Part shown: piece after piece, positions 45,649 through 53,270 of the stretch
Position numbering within the stretch: the first letter of the stretch is position 1
Layout of the letters: each line of letters starts with the position of its first letter
Assembly (NCBI GenBank): GCA_036556425.1
Contig: DATBJJ010000002.1
Location: 1-64,000 of the forward strand
DNA from: DATBJJ01 sp036556425
Lineage (GTDB): Bacteria; Acidobacteriota; Vicinamibacteria; Vicinamibacterales; 2-12-FULL-66-21
Length of the DNA: 64,000 nucleotides
Reading direction: 5' to 3'
Translations under genes and position numbers: made by a program
Notes under the pieces: generated by a model
Told to the model about the DNA's origin: nothing
Databases searched by the model: none
What the model saw: the letters and a program-made list of their open reading frames with translations, nothing else

Positions 45649-46101
45649 TTAGGTGCGGTCTCTGGCGGCGCGCCTGCCGGTGACGCGGTCTATTTGAATG
45701 CGGTAGACGACCATTTCGTGGCGCTCGCCCGATCTCAGCCGTCCCGCGGCGGGGAGCCACCATTCGCGGCGCTCCTGGAAGAGGCGCTCGGCGCGCCGGC
45801 GCGCCTCCGCTTCCTTCGGCGATTGGTGAATCTCCTCGTACCGCCCGAAGACGACGACCGTCGTCCAATGATCCTTATCGGCGATGTCTTCGATCTCGAG
45901 ACAGACCTTGGGGTTCTGTCGCATCCACTCGATCTTCTGGCCGATCGTCGAGAACGCGTAGACGCAGTGCCGATCGGCGTCGAACGAAAAGTGGATCGGG
46001 ATGATGTAGGGCTGGTTGTCGTGCGCGCAACCCAGGCGTCCGAGATGGACCCGGCTCAGGATGTCGAGGCACTGCGAGGACGTCAGCTCGAGAATGCGCA
46101 T
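45649..46101 (-). CDS. PNPOx-like flavin-binding protein
   Basis: A 150-residue split-barrel protein of the pyridoxamine-phosphate-oxidase-like superfamily: LSRVHLGRLGCAHDNQPYIIP, IGQKIEWMRQNPKVCLEIED and VVVFGRYEEI. Such proteins bind FMN or F420 and act as small reductases. It is a clear paralogue of the plus-strand gene at 46.66 kb (GRLxCxxxNQPYIxPI, KIxWMRxNPxVCxEx, GRYEE). TATACT lies 9 nt before its ATG. Confidence 0.88.
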   Translation of the reverse strand: MRILELTSSQCLDILSRVHLGRLGCAHDNQPYIIPIHFSFDADRHCVYAFSTIGQKIEWMRQNPKVCLEIEDIADKDHWTTVVVFGRYEEIHQSPKEAEARRRAERLFQERREWWLPAAGRLRSGERHEMVVYRIQIDRVTGRRAARDRT

Positions 46102-46110
46102 TCCGCCGCG

Positions 46111-46116
46111 AGTATA
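46111..46116 (-). promoter_or_regulatory. Probable -10 box of a leaderless promoter (PNPOx-like gene)
   Basis: On the minus strand TATACT stands 9 nt before the ATG at 46101, with CGCGGCGGA between. Confidence 0.45.
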
Positions 46117-46123
46117 CGACGAA

Positions 46124-46205
46124 CCCCGCGGGCGGTTTCTCCGCGGGGATTTTTCCGCGGCGCCGGAGAAATCCCGCGTCTCGATGCTCGATTGACGCGG
46201 GTTTT
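46124..46205 (+). promoter_or_regulatory. Three-hairpin attenuator-like leader
   Basis: Hairpin 1: CCCCGCGG/CCGCGGGG (46124-46148), followed by ATTTTT. Hairpin 2: a 12-bp stem from GGGATTTTTCCG and CGGAGAAATCCC (46146-46175) with one G-T pair and a 6-nt loop. Hairpin 3: CCCGCGTC/GACGCGGG (46173-46201), followed by TTTT. Hairpin 2 shares bases with both others, so it is mutually exclusive with each. The T-runs orient 1 and 3 as plus-strand terminators ahead of the DUF302 gene, with 2 as a possible antiterminator. The ligand or trigger is unknown, and the promoter is not clear. Confidence 0.55.
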
Positions 46206-46259
46206 CGGTGGTTTTCGCGCGGCATGGAACATGCCTCTGATCGCTCCGAGGTCACTGCC

Positions 46260-46658
46260 ATGGAATGCGCGGAGCGGCGACTGGTTCTGGATCGATCCTT
46301 CGACGAGGCGGTCGACGTCGTGCTCGATGCGTTCATTCGAGAGGGGTTCAGCGTCCGGTCGCTCGACGGCGGCGATCTGCGAGGCGGCAGGATCGAATCG
46401 TCGCGCCGCTATGCGCTGCTCGACGTCGTGCTGCCCGAGCTGACGTGTTGTGCGACAACGCTCCACGCCGACGACAACGTGCTCGTCGGGTGCCGGTTGG
46501 CGCTGTTCGAGCTGACCGGCTCGTGCACGCTCCTGACCGCGGAAAACCCGATGATGCGGTTTCCCGTGCTCGCGGACCTCGTGTCGAAGGTCAACGAACG
46601 GATCGGATGCGCATTGCGGACCGTCGGCGAGAGCCGCACGGCCGTGAGCGCGGCGTGA
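46260..46658 (+). CDS. DUF302 domain protein
   Basis: A 132-residue protein counted from ATG 46260 (GAGG eight bases upstream); ATG 46224 is a weaker start. RSFDEAVDVVLDAFIREGFSV and the later FPVLADLVSKVNERIGCALRTV fit the DUF302 fold, and LDVVLPELTCCATTLHAD holds a CC pair. Function of the family is unknown; members occur with redox and detoxification genes. The stop is 5 bp before the second PNPOx-like gene, so the two form an operon behind the attenuator-like leader. Confidence 0.75.
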   Translation: MECAERRLVLDRSFDEAVDVVLDAFIREGFSVRSLDGGDLRGGRIESSRRYALLDVVLPELTCCATTLHADDNVLVGCRLALFELTGSCTLLTAENPMMRFPVLADLVSKVNERIGCALRTVGESRTAVSAA

Positions 46659-46663
46659 CAGCC

Positions 46664-47212
46664 ATGCGGATCAAAGCGCTTTCGCTCGAGGAATGTCAGG
46701 ACGCGCTGCGGCGCGCCGGCGTGGGCCGCCTCGCGTGCGTTCGGTACAACCAGCCGTACATCGTGCCGATCTCGTTCGAGCTCGTCGACGACGCGCTCTA
46801 TGGGTTCGCGATGGCGGGACGCAAGATCCACTGGATGCGATCGAATCCGAACGTGTGCGTCGAGGTCGACGACATTCGCGATCGCTTCAATTGGACGTCG
46901 GTGATCGTCGAGGGCCGGTACGAGGAGCTGACCGATTCGAAGACGCACGAGGCCGACCGCGCGAGGGCCGAGCAGTTGTTCCGAGGCCGCCCGCATTGGC
47001 GGTATCCGGCGTCCGCGACGCTCGATCCGGCGCGCGCGTTGAATCCGGTGTTCTATCGCATCCAGATCGAATCGATCAGCGGCCGCCACGCGTTCCAGCC
47101 GTCGCGTCTCGATCGACTCAAGGTCGCGACCCGCGCCGCGAGGCTGCGGCAATGGTGGCGGCGCGTCGCTCGTATCGAGAAACCGCGCGTGGCAGCGCGT
47201 AGTGAGATGTGA
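46664..47212 (+). CDS. PNPOx-like flavin-binding protein, paralogue 2
   Basis: A 182-residue split-barrel flavoprotein: AGVGRLACVRYNQPYIVPI, GRKIHWMRSNPNVCVEVDD and VIVEGRYEEL. It is about 30 residues longer than its divergent paralogue, with a basic, Trp/Arg-rich tail (RLRQWWRRVARIEK). FMN or F420 binding is inferred from family. It follows the DUF302 gene closely and probably shares its transcript. Confidence 0.88.
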   Translation: MRIKALSLEECQDALRRAGVGRLACVRYNQPYIVPISFELVDDALYGFAMAGRKIHWMRSNPNVCVEVDDIRDRFNWTSVIVEGRYEELTDSKTHEADRARAEQLFRGRPHWRYPASATLDPARALNPVFYRIQIESISGRHAFQPSRLDRLKVATRAARLRQWWRRVARIEKPRVAARSEM

Positions 47213-47238
47213 ACGCGACCGCTCGACGCGCCTAGACG

Positions 47239-47943
47239 TCAGCCGTCGATCAGTCGGACGGCTTCGGGTCCGTAGCGCGCCAGCATGTCTCGAAGCGCCT
47301 TGCCCGCTTCGTCCTCGAACGTCTCGTCGAGCATCGTGGATGCCGTGACGCGATCGAGGCGGAAGTTCCGGAAGTCTCGGCGCAGCTCGCACCAGGCGGC
47401 CAGCGTCCACGTCCGGCCCCAGAAGAAGATCCCCAGCGGACGCACGGTCCGCTTCGTCGCCGCCCCATCGGCCTTCGCGTACAACAGCTCGAGCTTGCGG
47501 CGTGCGATCAGCGCTTCGCGCGCGAGCGCGAGCGCATCGGCGGATCTTCCCGCGCCGATCGTCGAGGGCACGAACAGCCGCGTCTCGGCGACGAACGGCG
47601 CGAGATCTTTCGGGACGATCGCCGCGACCTTGCCGAGAATCGTATCGCTCGCGCGCGCCAGCGCGGGATCGCCGAACTGCCGGACGATGCGCGCGCCGAG
47701 CACGAGCGCCTGGATCTCATCGCGGTCGAACATGAGCGGCGGCAGGTCGTAGCCGGGACGGATCCGGTAGCCGACGCCCGCTTCGCCGTCGATCGGCGTG
47801 CCGGCGAGGATCAGATCTCGTATGTCGCGATAGACCGTGCGCTCCGACACGCCGAGCCGCTCGGCAAGATGCGCGGCGGTCGTCGCCGTCCGGCGCCGCC
47901 GCAACACGCTCACGATTTGGAACAGCCGATCGGCTCGACGCAT
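47239..47943 (-). CDS. YafY-type WYL-domain transcriptional regulator
   Basis: A 234-residue regulator. The N-terminal helix-turn-helix is RRRTATTAAHLAERLGVSERTVYRDIRDL (in two parts, residues 15-45), followed by the linker GYDLPPLMFDRDEIQAL and a WYL domain with RTVRPLGIFFWGRTWTLAAW, where FWGRTW replaces the WYL box, and RNFRLDRV. Such regulators sense ligands through the WYL pocket. It lies directly after a VOC protein gene, a common pairing. CACAAT lies 6 nt before the start, possibly a promoter element. Confidence 0.92.
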   Translation of the reverse strand: MRRADRLFQIVSVLRRRRTATTAAHLAERLGVSERTVYRDIRDLILAGTPIDGEAGVGYRIRPGYDLPPLMFDRDEIQALVLGARIVRQFGDPALARASDTILGKVAAIVPKDLAPFVAETRLFVPSTIGAGRSADALALAREALIARRKLELLYAKADGAATKRTVRPLGIFFWGRTWTLAAWCELRRDFRNFRLDRVTASTMLDETFEDEAGKALRDMLARYGPEAVRLIDG

Positions 47944-47958
47944 CGGAGGATTGTGCCA

Positions 47959-48309
47959 TCAGGCGGCCTGTGCTTCGACGAGGCCGATCGCGTGCCCCTC
48001 GGGATCTTCGAAGATCCCGAGCGTGACGCCGGGCATGACGGTGCGCGGCATGACGACGCGTCCGCCCAGCCGCTCGACGTCGGCGAGCGACGCGGTGACG
48101 TCGGGCGTCTGGACGTAGAAGGTGACCCACTCGCGCGTGCCCGGATAGCTCACGCCAACCCCGCCCGGAATGCCGCGGCCGTTCGACTGCACCAATCCGT
48201 ACGTCGACGGGTCGCCACCGAACGACCAGCCGAAGAGGGAGCCGTAGAACTGACAGAGCTTGCCCGCGTCCTTGCCGAGGACCTCGAACCACATCACCGG
48301 ATGCTTCAT
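47959..48309 (-). CDS. VOC (glyoxalase/bleomycin-resistance) family protein
   Basis: A 116-residue protein with the vicinal-oxygen-chelate repeats: VMWFEVLGKDAGKLCQFYGSLFGW at the start and GIFEDPEGHAIGLVEA at the end, whose Glu and His positions suit metal binding. AAGGAGA lies upstream of the ATG. Its substrate is unknown. The WYL regulator gene follows 15 bp after the stop, suggesting joint control. Confidence 0.92.
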   Translation of the reverse strand: MKHPVMWFEVLGKDAGKLCQFYGSLFGWSFGGDPSTYGLVQSNGRGIPGGVGVSYPGTREWVTFYVQTPDVTASLADVERLGGRVVMPRTVMPGVTLGIFEDPEGHAIGLVEAQAA

Positions 48310-48402
48310 TGCTGTCTCCTTTCAACGTGCAGGATGACAGCCGGCTGCTGACACCGTCCTGTCAGCAGTCACTCCGTCGTTGAGTGTTCACGGCGGGCTG
48401 GA

Positions 48403-49632
48403 CTAGAACTGCACGGGCAGCGTGACGGTGACGACCGTACCGCCGGTTGACGGACACGCGATCGAGATCGCGCCGTTCTGCGCTTCGATCAAACGCTTGG
48501 CCGTGGGAAGTCCCAGCCCCGAGCCGCGGGACTTCGTGGTGAAGAACGGCGTGAAAATCTTCTCGCGCACCTCCGCGGGGATGCCGGGCCCGGTGTCGGC
48601 GAACGCCACGACGCACGAACCATCATCCGTCTTCACATCCACCTGGATCCGTCCCTGTCCGGACATCGCGTGCGCGCTGTTGAGGATCAGATTGTGGAAG
48701 ACGATCTTCAGCATTTCCGGATCCGCGGGAATCGCGGGCGCCGTGCCGACGACCTCGATATCGACGTGTCGCAGCGCGGGGTCTTCTTTGAGGAGGTTGA
48801 CGGTCATCTTCACGAGCGTCGCGATCTCCGTCGGCGCGGGCCTCGGCTTGGGAGGACGCGCGAAAAGCAGCAGATCCTTCATCATGTCGTTCAGCGCGTC
48901 GATGCGCGCGACAATCTCTTTGATCATCGGCGCGCCGCGGCTGTCGGGCGGCAGCTGCGGCCCGATCGCCTGAATCGCTCCGCGAATGCCCGCGAGCGGA
49001 TTTCGCACTTCGTGCGCGATGACGGCCGCCATTTCACCCAGCCGCGCGAGCGCCGCGCGCTCGCGCAGCTGCTCCTCCATCCGGACGCGGCTGCTCAGGT
49101 CGTGCAGGATGCCGGTGAACTTCCGTTCGCCGCCGAGCGTGAACTGGCCGACGGACAAATGCACGGGGAACGTCGTGCCGTCTTTTCGCTTCGCCGAGAC
49201 CTCGCGGCCGATGCCGATGATCCTTGCGTGCCCCGTCTCGAGATAGCGCCCGAGATATCCGTCGTGCTCCTCGCGGTATGGCGACGGCATCAGCATGTTG
49301 ACGTTGCGGCCGATGACTTCCTGCTCCGAATAGCCGAACAGCCGCTCCGCCGCGGGATTGAAGGCTTCCACGCGGCCCGTGCCATCGATCACGATGATGC
49401 CGTCGACGACCGTGTTGAACACAGCGTCGAGCTGTCCGGCGCGCCCCGTGCTCTGCGCGGCGGTCGTGCGGTGCGACGCTTCAGCCGAGAGCCGCCGGTG
49501 GTTCAGCCATGAGATCACAAGGCCGGCCAGGACGACGAGGGCGACCGAGAGCGGCGCCCGATCCCAATACGCCACGATTGCCGCGCCTGCGGCAATGGCG
49601 ATCGCGTAGCCGAGAATGGGTGAGCGGACCAC
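48403..49632 (-). CDS. PAS sensor histidine kinase (FixL/NtrB-like)
   Basis: A 409-residue kinase with two membrane helices (residues 5-45), a PAS domain (about 68-185: FNTVVDGIIVIDGTGRVEAFNPAAERLFGYSE in two parts, GREVSAKRKDGTTFPVHLS), a HisKA domain with AVIAHEVRNPLAGIRGA, and an ATPase with NLILNSAHAM and GSGLGLPTAKRLIE. The PAS domain lacks the haem-binding His context needed to call FixL. No response regulator is adjacent; the NtrC-type regulator at 30.6 kb is a possible partner. GTG 49632 is the start. Confidence 0.9.
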   Translation of the reverse strand: MVRSPILGYAIAIAAGAAIVAYWDRAPLSVALVVLAGLVISWLNHRRLSAEASHRTTAAQSTGRAGQLDAVFNTVVDGIIVIDGTGRVEAFNPAAERLFGYSEQEVIGRNVNMLMPSPYREEHDGYLGRYLETGHARIIGIGREVSAKRKDGTTFPVHLSVGQFTLGGERKFTGILHDLSSRVRMEEQLRERAALARLGEMAAVIAHEVRNPLAGIRGAIQAIGPQLPPDSRGAPMIKEIVARIDALNDMMKDLLLFARPPKPRPAPTEIATLVKMTVNLLKEDPALRHVDIEVVGTAPAIPADPEMLKIVFHNLILNSAHAMSGQGRIQVDVKTDDGSCVVAFADTGPGIPAEVREKIFTPFFTTKSRGSGLGLPTAKRLIEAQNGAISIACPSTGGTVVTVTLPVQF

Positions 49633-49655
49633 GAGCGAAGTGGAGCGCCTCCTCG

Positions 49656-49889
49656 TCAGCGCTCGCCGTGTATCTTGTGGACGTAGTCCGAGCGAGCCTC
49701 GATCTCGCTCAGGCGCTCGCTGGCGTGCAGCGCGGCGTCCGCGAGCAACTTCCGAGCCTCGGCGTCGTTTCGCGCAAGCAGCTCGTGATAGTCGAGGCCG
49801 GCAGCCGACAGGTACTCGGTGATGAATTGCCGCTCCAATCCGGAGAGCGGCTCCTCGATCGGTCGTTGCTCGGGATCCTTGGTCGTCAT
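49656..49889 (-). CDS. Small acidic protein of unknown function
   Basis: A 77-residue hydrophilic, mostly helical protein (FITEYLSAAGLDYHELLARN, ARKLLADAALHASERLSEIE). It has no signal peptide or known motif that I recognise. ATG 49889 is supported by GGAGAGG seven bases upstream; a longer frame to 49955 has no good site. It lies between an MlaF-like ATPase gene and a PAS kinase gene on the same strand. Confidence 0.6.
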   Translation of the reverse strand: MTTKDPEQRPIEEPLSGLERQFITEYLSAAGLDYHELLARNDAEARKLLADAALHASERLSEIEARSDYVHKIHGER

Positions 49890-49948
49890 GGTGCCTCTCC
49901 GAACGATCTTATAGCCGCGGTCGTCCGTCGGCTGGACATTTTTTCCGT

Positions 49949-50851
49949 CTACCAAGGCGGGAGCGTCATGAACAGAAACTCGCGCAGGAAGTCCTCCTGC
50001 GACGCGAGGAGCTCCGTGCCGTTTCCGCGAAACGTGATCCGGCCCTCGTGCAGCACCATGAACGTCGCGTGCGCCGCGCGCTCCTGCGGAACCTCTTCGA
50101 TTCGAAGCGTCCCGTTCTCGCGGACGGCTTGGTGCGTGGCGACGTAGAACGCGTCGCGGATTTGGTGCGTCACCACGATCGACGTGACGCCTTCCAAGTC
50201 GCGCAGCTTGACGATCTCGTCGTCGACGGACGCCGCCGTGATTGGATCGAGGCCGGTCGTGGGATCGTCGAAGAGCAGGAGGTTCGGCCGCGACGCGATC
50301 GCGCGAGCGATCGCGACGCGCCGCCGTTGGCCGCCGGACAGCTCGGACGGCATGCGCGCAATGAAGTCCTTGAGCCCGACGAAGCCGAGCACCTCCTCGA
50401 CGCGCGTGCGGACGTGATCGAGCGGCATGTCGCTCTCTTCGTACAACCGGTAGCCGACGTTCTCGTCGACCGTCAGCGAGTCGAAGAGCGCGTTCTCCTG
50501 GAAGAGCATCCCGACGTCGGCTCTGATCGCCATCAGCTCGCCCTCGCGCATGGCGACGATGTCCTGCCCGTTGACGAGGATCGTGCCGGAATCGGGTCGC
50601 AGCAGCCCGAGAATGAGCTTGAGGACCACCGACTTTCCGGCGCCGCTCGCGCCGAGGAGCAGCTGCATGCTGCCCTTGGGCACCGTGAAGCTGACGTCCC
50701 GCAAGACGGCGTGATCGTCGAACGAGAAGGACACTCTGTCGAAGACGACGGCCGGCGCGCTGTTCTTGCTTGGAATCACGTCTTGGGATGATATCGGAAG
50801 CTGGATATCATTGCGGGACTCGGCTCGTTTCAACGGCTCCGGGGCTGCCAT
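49949..50851 (-). CDS. ABC transporter ATPase (MlaF/Mkl family)
   Basis: A 300-residue ATPase: Walker A LGASGAGKS near residue 66, Q-loop VGMLFQENALFDSLTV, signature LSGGQRRRVAIARA, Walker B LLLFDDPTTGLDP and H-loop VVTHQ. The FQENALFDSLTVxENV segment marks the MlaF/Mkl group, which moves phospholipids or other lipids across the envelope with MlaE and an MCE protein. Neither of those is adjacent, so its permease must be elsewhere. The C-terminal tail FLREFLFMTLPPW is typical of the group. The start region is not well supported. Confidence 0.9.
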   Translation of the reverse strand: MAAPEPLKRAESRNDIQLPISSQDVIPSKNSAPAVVFDRVSFSFDDHAVLRDVSFTVPKGSMQLLLGASGAGKSVVLKLILGLLRPDSGTILVNGQDIVAMREGELMAIRADVGMLFQENALFDSLTVDENVGYRLYEESDMPLDHVRTRVEEVLGFVGLKDFIARMPSELSGGQRRRVAIARAIASRPNLLLFDDPTTGLDPITAASVDDEIVKLRDLEGVTSIVVTHQIRDAFYVATHQAVRENGTLRIEEVPQERAAHATFMVLHEGRITFRGNGTELLASQEDFLREFLFMTLPPW

Positions 50852-50879
50852 GCGACGAGCTTCCGTGCGGTTCGCGGTA

Positions 50880-50897
50880 GCCGGACTAATGTCCGGC
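50880..50897. other. Perfect 7-bp palindrome between divergent genes
   Basis: GCCGGAC-TAAT-GTCCGGC lies between the MlaF-like ATPase and the PLP enzyme genes. It may be an operator or a leader hairpin for the plus-strand gene. Confidence 0.35.
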
Positions 50898-50955
50898 GCG
50901 TTTGCGGTCGTTTTCGGTCAAGACGTGGCTTTAGATCCCCTGAATGGAGAGGCCG

Positions 50956-52206
50956 ATGGACGCAAAGCAATCGAGGTTGACGCGCCGCGCGGTGCTCGCG
51001 GGCGCCGCCGCCGCTTCGGTGCACTTCTGGATTCCCAAGCCGGTGACCGGCTACTCGTCCGCCGAGCTTCGCGCGATGACGGTCAACGAGAAGGTCGTGC
51101 CCGGCATCTCGAAGTGGGATCTCGAGACGCCGGCGCTCTGCCTGGATCTGGACAAGATGGAGAAGAACGTCGCGGCCATGCAGGCCGCGTTGAAGAAGTA
51201 CGGTCTTCCCAGCCGCCCGCACGCGAAGACCCACAAGTGCGCGGCGATTGCCAAATACCAGTTGTCGACCGGATCGATCGGGATTTGCTGCGCGAAGCTC
51301 GGCGAAGCGGAAGCGTTCGCGGCCAGCGGGATCGACAAGATTCTGATGACGACGTCGAATCTCGCGCCGACGAAGATCAAGCGCGCGATGCAGCTGCGCA
51401 AATCGAACCGCTACTTCATTCAAGCGGTGGACGAAGAGCGGAACGCGCGCGATCTGTCAGCCGCGGCGAAAGCCGCGGGCGTCGTGGCGGATGTCGTCAT
51501 CGACGTCGCGGTCGGCACGCGCAGCGGGATCCCGCCCGGAGAGGGGGCCGTGAAGCTCGGTCAGCTGATTGACACGCTGCCGAATCTGAAGCTGCGCGGC
51601 ATCCTTTCGTACGACGGCGGCGTCCAACACGCGAAAGGATTCCAGAGCCGCAAGGAGCGCGCGCTCAAAGCCATCGCTCCGAACGTCGAGACGTTCGATC
51701 TGATGAAGAAGGCCGGCCTGAACATGGAGATCTTCAGCGGCGGCGGAACGGGCACGTACAACATCATGCATCTCGTGCCGGGATTCACCGATCTGCAGGT
51801 AGGCAGCTACCTCTTCATGGACATGCAGTACCTCGCGATCGGGAGTGAGAGCGGCGACGAGGTCTACACCGACTTCGCGCCGTCGCTCACGGTCCTGACG
51901 ACGGTGATGAACAACCGTTTTCCCGGACGCTTGACGACGGATGCCGGCGCGAAGGCGCTGACGCTCAACACGCCGAACGCGGGCGTCATCGGCGAGCCCG
52001 GCATGGACTACAGCGCGAGCTCGGACGAGTTCGGGGCGATTCGATTCACCGCTCCGCCCACGAAGGACTACAGGATCGGCGACAAGCTCGAGGTCATCGT
52101 CCCGCACTGCGATCCCGTCGTGAACGAATACGACCAGGTGTACGGCACGCGCAAAGATCGCGTCGACGTCGTCTGGAAAATCACCGCCCGCGGGAAGTCC
52201 CAGTAG
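50956..52206 (+). CDS. Tat-exported DSD1/D-threonine-aldolase-family PLP enzyme
   Basis: A 416-residue fold-type III PLP enzyme. A Tat-like signal (LTRRAVLAGAAAASVHFW) is followed by DLETPALCLDLDKMEKNV, the PLP lysine in RPHAKTHKC (near 80), the phosphate-loop GGGTGTYN and the divalent-metal HCDP motif (VPHCDPVVNEYD) near the C-terminus. Family members are D-serine dehydratases or D-threonine aldolases; which reaction applies here is undecided, and periplasmic location is unusual. ATG 50956 fits the GGAGAGG upstream better than ATG 50944. Confidence 0.87.
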   Translation: MDAKQSRLTRRAVLAGAAAASVHFWIPKPVTGYSSAELRAMTVNEKVVPGISKWDLETPALCLDLDKMEKNVAAMQAALKKYGLPSRPHAKTHKCAAIAKYQLSTGSIGICCAKLGEAEAFAASGIDKILMTTSNLAPTKIKRAMQLRKSNRYFIQAVDEERNARDLSAAAKAAGVVADVVIDVAVGTRSGIPPGEGAVKLGQLIDTLPNLKLRGILSYDGGVQHAKGFQSRKERALKAIAPNVETFDLMKKAGLNMEIFSGGGTGTYNIMHLVPGFTDLQVGSYLFMDMQYLAIGSESGDEVYTDFAPSLTVLTTVMNNRFPGRLTTDAGAKALTLNTPNAGVIGEPGMDYSASSDEFGAIRFTAPPTKDYRIGDKLEVIVPHCDPVVNEYDQVYGTRKDRVDVVWKITARGKSQ

Positions 52207-52274
52207 CGCTCGATCCGCTTCCACACGTTCTCGCGACTCGGCCGCAAGCGGTCGGGCCGTTCGGTTTCGTATCG

Positions 52275-53174
52275 CTAGCGCGCCGCCGATTTCGCGACCT
52301 CGGCGAGCGCCGCCTTGAAGCCACTGGCGAGCTTCTCGGCGGGGCCCGTTCCCCAGTAGTGGAGGAAGAATACCGTCGGCTGCGTCCCGGTCATGTGGTG
52401 ATGAATCGCCACGACGTCGAGCCCGTTCTTGCGCAGCGCTTTCAACACGGGCGTCACTTCGTTCGCCAGCATCGCGACATCGCCGGCGATCGCAGCGTTG
52501 TCGTTCGAGCCGACGAACGCGGCCCACGTGTTCAGCCCCATGCGCGCGTTGATCGGCGCGCCCATTTCGGTCAGCTTCAAGTCGTCGCGGCCGATCGTGA
52601 TCTTGTAGACGGCGCCGGTCTGCTCGCCTTGCGTGCCGACGATCTGCACGATCTTCGCCGTATCGAGCGTCGCCGTTGACGCGGCGGGTGCGGCGGGCGT
52701 CGGCGTGGGCTGCGAGGATCCCTTGCCGATCAGGTCCAGCGCGGGCTTGAGGTTCTTCGCGAGCTCCGACGCCCGTCCATGGCCGTGCACGTGCATGTAG
52801 AACATGCGTGGCTCGTCCCAGAAGAAATGGTTGTGGAGCGCGGTGACCTCGATTCCGCTGTCGAGGAGCGCCGACACCACCGGGTTCACTTCATCCTGCG
52901 TCAGGACGAGATCGCCCATGAGCACTTCGATGCCGCCAGCGCCCTTCGTGAGCGCGACCCATCCGCCGAACCCGAACGGCGTCGGCGTCTTCACGTTCTT
53001 CACGGTCACGCTGAGGTCGTTCCTCGGCACGTTGACCTTGAGAACGTTCGCTTTGTAGTCGCCCTGCTTTCCAAGCGCGGTCAGGACGTCCTTGTATTCC
53101 GCCGGCATCTCCTGCGCCCACGCCGTCGTCGAGAGCGCCAGCGAGATTGCGATGCTTGCAACGATCCGTTTCAT
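52275..53174 (-). CDS. Exported DUF1259 (LppY/LpqO) protein with duplicated domain
   Basis: A 299-residue secreted protein. The signal peptide ends at AWAQ. Two copies of the DUF1259 domain follow: residues about 25-145 (GGWVALTKGAGGIEVLMGD, VTALHNHFFWDEPRMFYMH) and about 175-290 (TWAAFVGSNDNAAIAGD, VVAIHHHMTGTQPTVFFLHYWG). Each has the conserved H-x-H motif, possibly a metal site. A Pro/Ala linker separates them. Function is unknown. GGAGG six bases before ATG 53174 sets the start. Confidence 0.88.
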   Translation of the reverse strand: MKRIVASIAISLALSTTAWAQEMPAEYKDVLTALGKQGDYKANVLKVNVPRNDLSVTVKNVKTPTPFGFGGWVALTKGAGGIEVLMGDLVLTQDEVNPVVSALLDSGIEVTALHNHFFWDEPRMFYMHVHGHGRASELAKNLKPALDLIGKGSSQPTPTPAAPAASTATLDTAKIVQIVGTQGEQTGAVYKITIGRDDLKLTEMGAPINARMGLNTWAAFVGSNDNAAIAGDVAMLANEVTPVLKALRKNGLDVVAIHHHMTGTQPTVFFLHYWGTGPAEKLASGFKAALAEVAKSAAR

Positions 53175-53270
53175 GATGGCCTCCAACGGAATTCAGACGG
53201 CCGCCAGCAGCACATGAGCCAGCTTCCGCTCGTCTTACGACGGCAGCAGAAGGCAAGGACGCGCTGACCG

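Noticed and set aside
46260..46658. FMN riboswitch in the leader of the DUF302/flavoprotein operon
   Set aside because: The leader has three simple hairpins and none of the conserved multi-helix junction of the FMN aptamer.
48403..49632. FixL oxygen sensor
   Set aside because: The PAS domain resembles FixL overall, but I could not find the haem-binding histidine context, so only a PAS kinase is called.
50850..51572. A plus-strand open frame starting MRRASVRFAVAGLMSG upstream of the PLP enzyme
   Set aside because: The hydrophobic start looks like a signal peptide, but the frame turns into an out-of-frame translation of the PLP enzyme gene.
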